Source: RUG14199 sp045535205
GTDB lineage: Bacteria > Bacillota > Clostridia > Oscillospirales > CAG-272
Direction: 5' to 3'
Length of the DNA: 6,107 bases
NCBI GenBank assembly: GCA_045535205.1
Contig: JAZSLF010000078.1
Span: forward strand, 1-6,107
This document shows, piece by piece, positions 1-5,758 of this stretch. Position 1 is the stretch's first letter; every line of letters begins with the position of its first letter. The notes beneath the pieces were generated by a model. That model was given only the letters and a program-made list of their open reading frames with translations. It searched no databases and was not told the DNA's origin. Made by a program: the position numbers and the translations under genes.

Positions 1-806
1 GTTGCGATGTCCATAAGACAAACGGGCTTCTTTACACCGAGAGCTTCTCTTGTTTCAACGTATCTTCTGTAAGCCTTTTCGAGAAGGGCATCTTCAAACT
101 TAACGTCGTCAATTACCGTAAGGAACGTTGTGTGACGGCAATGGTCGGACCAGTACGTATCTATCATACGGATCTCGGTGATCGTAGGATCGCGGCCTTC
201 TTCGATAAAATACTTCTGACAGAAGGTGATATCGTCGATATCCATGGCAAGTGCGTACGTCTTTACGAACGCTTCAAGTCCTTCTCTGTCGAGACCGATA
301 AAGCCGTCAAGAACTGCAACCTTTTCGGGAATATCGTATTTTACCATGAGTGTTTCGGGCTTTTCAAGGGCCGCTTCTCTCGACTCAACGGGGTTAATGA
401 CGTACTTTTTGATCTCTGCGATATCGCTGTCGCTGAGAGCTCCGTACAGTGCGTATACCTTTGCGGTACGAACAGTAGGACGCTCGCCCTGAGAGATTAT
501 CTGAATACACTGCGCCGCAGAGTCAGCTCTCTGATCGTACTGACCGGGAAGAAATTCAACCGCGAACACGTATGACGCGCCGTCAAGGTCAGCTTCTGTC
601 GCGGCAACGTCAGTCTGAGGCTCGGAAAATACAGTGTTTACGGAATATGCAAAAAGCTCCTCCGTAATGTTTTCCGCATCGTAACGGTTTATAACTCTTA
701 CGTCTTCAAGACCCTTGATGCCGAGAAGGGAAACGAAATCGTTAAGGAGCGCTCTCGCCTCGCCTGCAAATTCTTTTTTCTTTTCAACAAATATTCTGTA
801 TACCAC
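1..806 (-). CDS. purL: Phosphoribosylformylglycinamidine (FGAM) synthase, single-chain type, N-terminal 268 residues (partial)
   Basis: Converts FGAR, glutamine and ATP to FGAM in the cytoplasm, the fourth step of purine synthesis. The frame is open from a GTG at 804-806 to the window edge, so the C-terminal part, including the glutamine amidotransferase domain expected in this family, lies outside. Visible landmarks are the N-terminal PurS-like region starting VYRIFVEKKKEF, the segment FLPGQYDQRADSAAQC at residues 85-100, NPVESRE at 138-144, and the linker signature DTYWSDHCRHTTF at 216-228 (bases 123-161). These match the roughly 1,240-residue single-chain PurL of Streptococcus and Clostridium, which needs no separate PurS or PurQ. 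The start is GTG, chosen because GGAGG at 815-819 sits 8 nt upstream and no in-frame ATG lies near it. The gene begins 3 nt after purD stops. I am sure of the family; the full length cannot be seen. Confidence 0.95.
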   Translation of the reverse strand, partial: MVYRIFVEKKKEFAGEARALLNDFVSLLGIKGLEDVRVINRYDAENITEELFAYSVNTVFSEPQTDVAATEADLDGASYVFAVEFLPGQYDQRADSAAQCIQIISQGERPTVRTAKVYALYGALSDSDIAEIKKYVINPVESREAALEKPETLMVKYDIPEKVAVLDGFIGLDREGLEAFVKTYALAMDIDDITFCQKYFIEEGRDPTITEIRMIDTYWSDHCRHTTFLTVIDDVKFEDALLEKAYRRYVETREALGVKKPVCLMDIA

Positions 807-809
807 TCT

Positions 810-2078
810 TTATTCCTCCGTTGCGGCAAGTGCCTTTTTGCCTATATCCTTGCGGTAGAAAGCATTTTCAAAGCTTATCTTTTCAACCTTTGCATAGGAT
901 TGGGAAATTGCTTCGGAAAGCGTATCTGCAACAGCCGTTACACCGAGAACTCTGCCGCCGCTTGTTACGTGCTTTCCGTCTTTTATCTGTGAGCCTGCGA
1001 CGTATACGCTGTCAAGCTCGCTTTCGGGGATCGTAATTTCAAATCCCTTGTCGTATTTTACGGGATAACCCTCAGATGCCATAATTACACAGCAGGCACT
1101 CTTGTCTGAGAACTTAACTTCCGTTTCAGAAAGAGTTCCGTTGGTTGTAGCCTGCATTACTGTGAGAAGGTCGCTTTCAAGCAGAGGAAGAACTACCTGT
1201 GTTTCGGGATCGCCGAAGCGGCAATTGTATTCAATTACCTTGGGACCGTCTTTAGTTATCATAAGTCCGAAGTACAGACAGCCCTTAAAGGTTCTGCCTT
1301 CCGCATTCATCGCATTAACTGTGGGAAGAAAAATTTCCTTCATACAGCGCTCTGCAACCGCTTCTGTATAATAGGGGTTAGGAGCAACTGTTCCCATGCC
1401 GCCTGTGTTAAGACCTGTGTCTCCGTCGCCTGCTCTCTTATGGTCCATTGAGGAGACCATAGGACAAACTGTTTCACCGTCTGTGAAAGCGAGTACGGAA
1501 ACTTCGGGTCCTTCAAGAAATTCTTCGATAACTATATGGTCACCCGATGCACCGAACACCTTATCCTCCATCATGGATCTTACGGCATCCTTTGCTTCCT
1601 CACGGGTCATGGCGATTATAACGCCTTTACCGAGAGCAAGACCGTCAGCCTTGATTACTGTGGGAATGGGTGCTGTCTCAAGATAGACAAGTGCAGAATT
1701 CATGTCATCGAACACCTCGTATGCCGCTGTGGGAATAGAGTATTTCTTCATAAGGTTCTTTGAGAAAACCTTACTTCCTTCGATGATAGCTGCATTTGCG
1801 CGAGGTCCGAAGCAGGCAATACCCTTTTCGTTAAGGGCATCAACCGCACCTAATACAAGGGGATCGTCGGGTGCTACTACTGCGTAGTCTATCTGATTGT
1901 CTACTGCAAATTCGACAATTGCAGAAATGTCCTTTGCTCCTATATCAACGCAGATTGCGTCCTTTGAGATTCCCCCATTACCGGGAAGTGCGTATATTTC
2001 GGTAACGTTTTTATTTTCTTTTATTTTTTTAATGATGGCGTGTTCTCTGCCGCCGCCACCTACAACCATAATTTTCAT
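810..2078 (-). CDS. purD: Phosphoribosylamine--glycine ligase (GAR synthetase)
   Basis: Joins phosphoribosylamine and glycine using ATP to give GAR, the second step of the pathway. The product is 422 residues, a normal PurD length. The N-terminal nucleotide-fold loop GGGGREHA is at residues 7-14. The ATP-grasp part shows EGSKVFSK at 100-107, KADGLALGKGV at 143-153, DHKRAGDGDTGLNTGGMGT at 212-230 and the metal/ATP-binding signature NCRFGDPETQ at 285-294. The ATG at 2076-2078 is chosen over an ATG five codons upstream because GGAG at 2086-2089 lies 7 nt before it and the protein then begins MKIMVVGGGG, as homologues do. It sits 21 nt after the AICAR transformylase gene and 3 nt before purL. The segment VVAPDDPLVLG (67-77) differs from the more usual GPExPLxxG of PurD; I believe this is a lineage variant. 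Confidence 0.97.
   Translation of the reverse strand: MKIMVVGGGGREHAIIKKIKENKNVTEIYALPGNGGISKDAICVDIGAKDISAIVEFAVDNQIDYAVVAPDDPLVLGAVDALNEKGIACFGPRANAAIIEGSKVFSKNLMKKYSIPTAAYEVFDDMNSALVYLETAPIPTVIKADGLALGKGVIIAMTREEAKDAVRSMMEDKVFGASGDHIVIEEFLEGPEVSVLAFTDGETVCPMVSSMDHKRAGDGDTGLNTGGMGTVAPNPYYTEAVAERCMKEIFLPTVNAMNAEGRTFKGCLYFGLMITKDGPKVIEYNCRFGDPETQVVLPLLESDLLTVMQATTNGTLSETEVKFSDKSACCVIMASEGYPVKYDKGFEITIPESELDSVYVAGSQIKDGKHVTSGGRVLGVTAVADTLSEAISQSYAKVEKISFENAFYRKDIGKKALAATEE
815..819 (-). promoter_or_regulatory. Ribosome binding site of purL, inside the end of purD
   Basis: GGAGG on the minus strand, 8 nt before the GTG start of purL. It overlaps the last sense codons of purD (the ACG GAG GAA before the TAA stop), so ribosomes finishing purD are delivered directly onto purL. 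It is the main evidence for the GTG start. Confidence 0.8.
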
Positions 2079-2099
2079 ATTTGATCTCCGCAAAACGAA

Positions 2100-3284
2100 T
2101 TAATGGTGGAAAAGTCTCATGCCTGTAAATGCCATTGAAATTCCGTACTTGTTGCAGCAGGAGATAACAACGTCATCACGGATAGAACCGCCGGGCTGTG
2201 CGATATATTTAACACCGCTGCGGTATGCTCTTTCGATATTGTCATCGAAGGGGAAGAAAGCATCTGAACCGAGAGCAACATTCTTTACTGTTGCAAGATA
2301 AGCCTTTGCTTCTTCTGCTGTGAGAGGTGCGGGCTGCTCTGTAAAATACTTCTGCCAATTTCCGTCTGCACATACGTCTTCTTCGTTCTTGTTGATGTAA
2401 CCGTCGATAACATTGTCTCTGTCAGCTCTGCCTATGTCTGCCTTGAAAGGAAGTGAGAGCACCTTTTCATGCTGACGGAGGAACCATGTATCAGCCTTTG
2501 TTCCTGCAAGACGTGTGCAATGAATTCTTGACTGCTGTCCTGCGCATACCCCGATAGCCTGACCGTCTACTGCGAAGCAAACGGAGTTGGACTGTGTATA
2601 TTTAAGCGTAATGAGAGCTACGATAAGATCTCTTACAGCTTCTTCGGGAAGCTCCTTTACGTCTGTTACAACGTTGGAAAGAAGCTCTCGGTTAATTTCA
2701 AAATTGTTTCTGCCCTGTTCAAATGTAATGCCGTATACCTGCTTCTGTTCGATCTCAGCGGGTACGTATTCAGGGTCAATCTTTACTATATTGTAATTTC
2801 CGCCTCTCTTTGATTTAAGGATCTCAAGAGCTTCGGGCTCATAGCCGGGAGCTATAATACCGTCGGAAATTTCTCTCTTTATCATCTTTGCGGTCGTCAC
2901 GGCGCAAACGTCTGAAAGTGCCACCCAGTCACCGAAGGAGCACATTCTGTCAGTACCTCTTGCTCTTGCGTATGCACAGGCGAGAGGAGACTCGTCAAGA
3001 CCTTCGATGTCGTCAACGAAGCAAGCCTTTTTGAGTGTGTCGGAAAGAGGAATACCGACAGCCGCAGAAGTGGGACTTACGTGCTTGAAAGATGTAACTG
3101 CAGGAAGACCGAGTGCCGCCTTCAGTTCTTTTACAAGCTGATAGGAGTTGAAAGCATCAAGGAAATTGATGTAGCCGGGTCTGCCGCTGAGTATTTCAAT
3201 GGGAAGCTCGCTTCCGTCTGCCATAAAGATCTTAGAGGGCTTCTGATTGGGATTACAACCGTATTTAAGTTCAAATTCTTTCAC
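2100..3284 (-). CDS. purH: Stand-alone AICAR transformylase (phosphoribosylaminoimidazolecarboxamide formyltransferase), equivalent to the C-terminal domain of PurH
   Basis: Transfers a formyl group from 10-formyl-tetrahydrofolate to AICAR, giving FAICAR. The 394-residue product corresponds only to the transformylase half of bifunctional PurH; the N-terminal MGS-like IMP cyclohydrolase domain is absent and that activity is supplied by the preceding gene. Visible motifs are ELKYGCNPNQKPS (residues 5-17), GRPGYINFLDA (34-44), the catalytic Lys-His pair at 67-68 in SFKHVSP, RARGTDRMCSFGDW (107-120), TQSNSVCF and GQQSRIHCTRLAG in the second half, and the terminal MAFTGMRLFHH. The GTG at 3282-3284 is preferred as start because GGAG lies 8 nt upstream and the protein then begins MKEFELKYGCNPNQ as in relatives. 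An ATG at 3303-3305 would add 7 residues and overlap the previous stop by one base (TAATG), but no good ribosome site precedes it. The residues after SP are TS where many homologues have AG. Confidence 0.95.
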   Translation of the reverse strand: MKEFELKYGCNPNQKPSKIFMADGSELPIEILSGRPGYINFLDAFNSYQLVKELKAALGLPAVTSFKHVSPTSAAVGIPLSDTLKKACFVDDIEGLDESPLACAYARARGTDRMCSFGDWVALSDVCAVTTAKMIKREISDGIIAPGYEPEALEILKSKRGGNYNIVKIDPEYVPAEIEQKQVYGITFEQGRNNFEINRELLSNVVTDVKELPEEAVRDLIVALITLKYTQSNSVCFAVDGQAIGVCAGQQSRIHCTRLAGTKADTWFLRQHEKVLSLPFKADIGRADRDNVIDGYINKNEEDVCADGNWQKYFTEQPAPLTAEEAKAYLATVKNVALGSDAFFPFDDNIERAYRSGVKYIAQPGGSIRDDVVISCCNKYGISMAFTGMRLFHH

Positions 3285-3292
3285 TTGTTTTT

Positions 3293-3296
3293 CTCC
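3293..3296 (-). promoter_or_regulatory. Ribosome binding site supporting the GTG start of the AICAR transformylase gene
   Basis: GGAG on the minus strand, 8 nt before the GTG at 3282-3284 and just after the stop of the cyclohydrolase gene. It falls downstream of the alternative ATG at 3303-3305, so it can serve only the GTG. This is what decides the start. Confidence 0.65.
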
Positions 3297-3304
3297 GTTC
3301 TGCA

Positions 3305-4018
3305 TTACTGATGCTTGTTTATAATGATCTGTTCCACGTCACGTGTTTCAAGATCTGTATATCTCACGTAAAGTGATATCTTATTATCTTCATTAAGATT
3401 TGTCCAGAGCTGATCTGCAAATTCGTCAATGGTATCGGGAATTGATACTCTTTCGGGTTCACCCATAAACGTGGGGATCACGGGGTTTCCGTCACAAACA
3501 TAGGTGTGGAGGAAGTGACCGAGACCATTTGTTGCAGGATATTCATAGAAGTATCTTGCACAGGCATTTCCTTCAGGGTCAGCCGCTTTCAGAATGGACA
3601 TTTTATAGCTTCCGTCACGAGCCTGAATACCGGAAATACGGGGAGTCCAGTTGGGCCCATCGTCTTCAAACTGACGTGTACGCAGAGCCGCTTCCCAGCT
3701 CTCGCCTTTTGCGAGGTATTCCCAGATAGTATCTGTCTGGTCGCCGTTTGTAACGATAAGACCTTCGCCTACTTCACGAACGGGATGATAGATAATGAGG
3801 TGGGGGTCAACCATAAGACTTGGGTCAAAAGCTTCTGTACGAATACCGTCGGGCTCTTCGCAGAACACACGGTTACGGCTGTTTACACTTCTGCCCATAA
3901 TGAAATATGCACATACTGCTTTTGTTCCGTCTGCTGTAACGCCGAGAACTATTCCTCTTCCGGGATATGTATTGTTTTCAAGACGCTGTGCCATTGTCTT
4001 CGCTTCATATACGTTCAT
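3305..4018 (-). CDS. purO: IMP cyclohydrolase, PurO-like family
   Basis: Closes the purine ring by converting FAICAR to IMP, the last step of the pathway. The 237-residue product has no similarity that I can see to the MGS-like cyclohydrolase domain of PurH; it looks like the IMP_cyclohyd family (PF07826) first described as archaeal PurO. Visible features are YPGRGIVLG at residues 18-26, AYFIMGRSVNSRNRVF at 37-52, YHPVREV at 77-83, VTNGDQTD at 89-96, EDDGPNWTPRISGI at 118-131 and GLGHFLHTY at 165-173. The assignment by motif recall is supported by context, because the next gene encodes only the transformylase and a partner cyclohydrolase is needed. The start is firm: AAGGAGG at 4027-4033 lies 8 nt before the ATG, and the stop of purN directly abuts it. 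No signal peptide or membrane segment is visible. Confidence 0.9.
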   Translation of the reverse strand: MNVYEAKTMAQRLENNTYPGRGIVLGVTADGTKAVCAYFIMGRSVNSRNRVFCEEPDGIRTEAFDPSLMVDPHLIIYHPVREVGEGLIVTNGDQTDTIWEYLAKGESWEAALRTRQFEDDGPNWTPRISGIQARDGSYKMSILKAADPEGNACARYFYEYPATNGLGHFLHTYVCDGNPVIPTFMGEPERVSIPDTIDEFADQLWTNLNEDNKISLYVRYTDLETRDVEQIIINKHQ

Positions 4019-4633
4019 TTATTTTTCCTCCTTAACAGATGAACAAACCTTTTCAACAGCCATGGGAAGTATCTTCCATTCTGCTTCTTCCATTACTCGT
4101 CTCTGGAGTATTTCGGGAGTGTCACCATCTTGTATCTCTACTGCTTTCTGCATTATTATTTCACCGCCGTCGGGCACCTCGTTCACGAAATGCACCGTTG
4201 CACCTGTTACCTTCACCCCGTATTCAAGAGCAGCCTCATGAACGTGAAGTCCGAAGAAGCCTTTGCCGCAGAAAGACGGAATAAGAGAGGGGTGAACGTT
4301 TATTATTTTTTTAGGGTATGCACTTGTGAAATTCTCGCTGAGAATAGCCATAAAACCTGCAAGAACGATAATATCAATTCCGTTTGTATCAAGAAGCTCC
4401 ATTATCTTCTTTTCAAAAGCTTCTGCACTTCCAAGCTCTTTTCTGAGAACTACCTCTGTAGCTATTCCGGCCTTTTCTGCTCTTTCAAGAGCATAAGCAT
4501 CAGCTTTATTAGAAATAACAAGCACAATTTTTCCGCTTTTGATTATTCCGCTTTCGACGCTGTCGATAAGTGCCTGAAGATTTGTGCCGCCGCCGGAAAC
4601 AAGAACGGCTATCTTTGCAAGTTTTTCAGCCAT
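4019..4633 (-). CDS. purN: Phosphoribosylglycinamide formyltransferase (GAR transformylase), folate-dependent
   Basis: Formylates GAR with 10-formyl-tetrahydrofolate to give FGAR, the third step. The 204-residue product is a usual PurN length. It shows the phosphate-binding N-terminal strand and loop VLVSGGGTNLQALID (residues 10-24), VLAGFMAILS (90-99), NVHPSLIPSF (112-121) and TVHFVNEVPDGGEII (146-160). The expected catalytic triad Asn112, His114 and Asp155 is present, corresponding to Asn106, His108 and Asp144 of the E. coli enzyme. The start at 4631-4633 is chosen because GAGG at 4640-4643 lies 6 nt upstream and the product begins MAEKLAKIAVLVSGGG; an in-frame ATG 14 codons further up would run into the intergenic hairpin region. 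It is separated from purM by 70 nt and abuts the cyclohydrolase gene with no gap. Confidence 0.97.
   Translation of the reverse strand: MAEKLAKIAVLVSGGGTNLQALIDSVESGIIKSGKIVLVISNKADAYALERAEKAGIATEVVLRKELGSAEAFEKKIMELLDTNGIDIIVLAGFMAILSENFTSAYPKKIINVHPSLIPSFCGKGFFGLHVHEAALEYGVKVTGATVHFVNEVPDGGEIIMQKAVEIQDGDTPEILQRRVMEEAEWKILPMAVEKVCSSVKEEK
4027..4033 (-). promoter_or_regulatory. Ribosome binding site of the purO-like gene, inside the end of purN
   Basis: AAGGAGG on the minus strand, 8 nt before the ATG at 4016-4018. It forms part of the final lysine-glutamate codons of purN, whose TAA directly touches the ATG (TAAATG). This arrangement implies termination-reinitiation coupling of purN and the cyclohydrolase. 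Confidence 0.8.
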
Positions 4634-4659
4634 TTCATACCTCTTTCTTTTTGTGATGC

Positions 4660-4692
4660 GGGATGTAAAAATCAAAAAGCTTTTTACATCCC
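4660..4692 (-). other. Perfect 12-bp inverted repeat (stem-loop) between purM and purN
   Basis: On the minus strand GGGATGTAAAAA (4692-4681) is followed by a 9-nt loop and TTTTTACATCCC (4671-4660), a perfect 12-bp stem. Nested inside is the palindrome AAAAAGCTTTTT (4674-4685), which allows an alternative fold. It fills much of the only sizeable gap in the operon. No run of U follows the 3' arm in the direction of transcription (GCATCACAAAAAG follows), so it does not look like an intrinsic terminator. It may be an RNA processing or stability element; function is unknown. Confidence 0.7.
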
Positions 4693-4703
4693 CTGTTTCT
4701 TAA

Positions 4704-5753
4704 TTATTCAAGGATGATCTTAGTTTCGTCATCCTTGATTATTTCACCGATAACGTAAGCATCTTCCCCAAGGCCATTGAGAAGCTCAAGGGCTGTTTCA
4801 GCTTCTGCAGCAGGTACTACAATGCTCATACCGACACCCATATTGTAGGTGTTGAACATATCACGTTCGGGAATGTTGCCTTCTTTTGCGATAACGTCAA
4901 AGATGGGGAGCACTTTAACTGAATCCTTATCAATTCTTGCACAGAGCCCGTCGGGAATGCTTCTGGGAATATTTTCGTAGAAGCCGCCGCCTGTGATGTG
5001 GGAAATACCCTTAACGTCAACCTTTTCAAGAAGGGCAAGAACAGGTTTAACGTAGATCTTTGTGGGGACAAGAAGTGCTTCTGCTACTGTCTTTCCGCCG
5101 AAATCTTCACGGGGAACGTAAAGTGCAGGATTGTTGTTATCAATATCAAATACCTTGCGGCAAAGGGAAAATCCGTTTGAGTGGATACCTGTTGATGCAA
5201 GTGCGATAACAACATCGCCTTCTGACATTCTTGTATTATCTATTACTTTTTTCTTATCAACAACACCTACTGCAAAGCCTGCAAGGTCATATTCATTTTC
5301 GGGCATCATGCCGGGATGCTCTGCCGTTTCACCGCCGATAAGAGCCGCCCCTGACTGAACACAGCCTTCTGCAACACCTGCAACAAGCTCTGCAATTCTT
5401 TCGGGGACATTCTTTCCGCAAGCAATATAGTCAAGGAAGAAAAGAGGCTTTGCGCCAACGCAGATAATATCGTTTACACACATGGCAACGCAGTCGATAC
5501 CGATTGTATCGTGCTTGTCTGTGAGAATAGCAAGCTTCAGCTTTGTACCGACACCGTCAGTACCGGAAACGAGCACAGGTTCTTCTATACCTGCGAGATT
5601 GAGACCGAAGCAACCGCCGAAGCCGCCAACATCGTCAAGACAGCCTTCGTTTCTTGTACGTGCAACGTGTCCCTTCATAAGTTCAACAGCTTTATATCCG
5701 GCTGTTATATCTACACCGGCTGCTGCGTAGCTTTCGGATCTTGATTCTTTCAT
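4704..5753 (-). CDS. purM: Phosphoribosylformylglycinamidine cyclo-ligase (AIR synthetase)
   Basis: Closes the imidazole ring: FGAM plus ATP gives AIR, the fifth step. The 349-residue product has normal PurM length. Family motifs in order are SYAAAGVDITAGYKAVELMK (residues 8-27), GGFGGCF (43-49), SGTDGVGTKLKLA (63-75), DCVAMCVNDI (87-96), PLFFLDYIACGK (103-114), GGETAEHPGMM (140-150), then ASTGIHSNGFSLCRK, HITGGGFYENIPR and MFNTYNMGVGM further on. The start at 5751-5753 gives MKESRSESYAAAG and is preceded by AAGG in GGAAAGGAATAAAAATT; an ATG 12 codons upstream lies inside purF and has no ribosome site. It starts 5 nt after purF stops. Its last codons form one arm pair of a small inverted repeat, and a stronger hairpin follows the stop. 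Confidence 0.97.
   Translation of the reverse strand: MKESRSESYAAAGVDITAGYKAVELMKGHVARTRNEGCLDDVGGFGGCFGLNLAGIEEPVLVSGTDGVGTKLKLAILTDKHDTIGIDCVAMCVNDIICVGAKPLFFLDYIACGKNVPERIAELVAGVAEGCVQSGAALIGGETAEHPGMMPENEYDLAGFAVGVVDKKKVIDNTRMSEGDVVIALASTGIHSNGFSLCRKVFDIDNNNPALYVPREDFGGKTVAEALLVPTKIYVKPVLALLEKVDVKGISHITGGGFYENIPRSIPDGLCARIDKDSVKVLPIFDVIAKEGNIPERDMFNTYNMGVGMSIVVPAAEAETALELLNGLGEDAYVIGEIIKDDETKIILE
4708..4738 (-). other. 10-bp inverted repeat within the 3' end of purM
   Basis: TCAAGGATGA (4708-4717) and TCATCCTTGA (4729-4738) are perfect reverse complements with an 11-nt loop. They lie in the last codons of purM (the DDETKIILE tail), immediately before its stop and about 15 nt upstream of the larger intergenic stem-loop. 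Because it is coding sequence, it could be accidental, although the conjunction of two stems around one stop codon is notable. Confidence 0.55.
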
Positions 5754-5758
5754 AATTT

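Noticed and set aside
67..77. PurD substitution VVAPDDPLVLG (residue numbering 67-77 of PurD) as a sign of a defective enzyme
   Set aside because: The ATP-grasp and metal-binding motifs are intact and the frame is complete, so the change is more likely a lineage variant than a loss of function.
132..575. Plus-strand open frame of 147 codons
   Set aside because: It is antisense to the 5' part of purL, whose minus-strand frame encodes clear PurL motifs including DTYWSDHCRHTTF. The plus-strand translation shows no recognisable family and no ribosome site.
3506..4042. Plus-strand open frame of 178 codons
   Set aside because: It is the antisense shadow of the PurO-like gene, with cysteine- and phenylalanine-rich composition typical of reverse-strand reading and no recognisable domain.
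4660..4692. Intrinsic terminator between purM and purN
   Set aside because: The stem is perfect but is not followed by a U-run on the minus strand, the arms are AT-rich near the loop, and the pathway genes continue directly downstream in the same direction.
4130..4717. Plus-strand open frame of 195 codons
   Set aside because: It lies opposite purN and the purM-purN gap. Its translation is rich in Cys, Phe and Ser without motifs, while the minus strand encodes an intact PurN with its catalytic residues.
4826..5071. Minus-strand open frame of 81 codons inside purM
   Set aside because: It is an out-of-frame reading of purM, which is intact in its own frame across this stretch.
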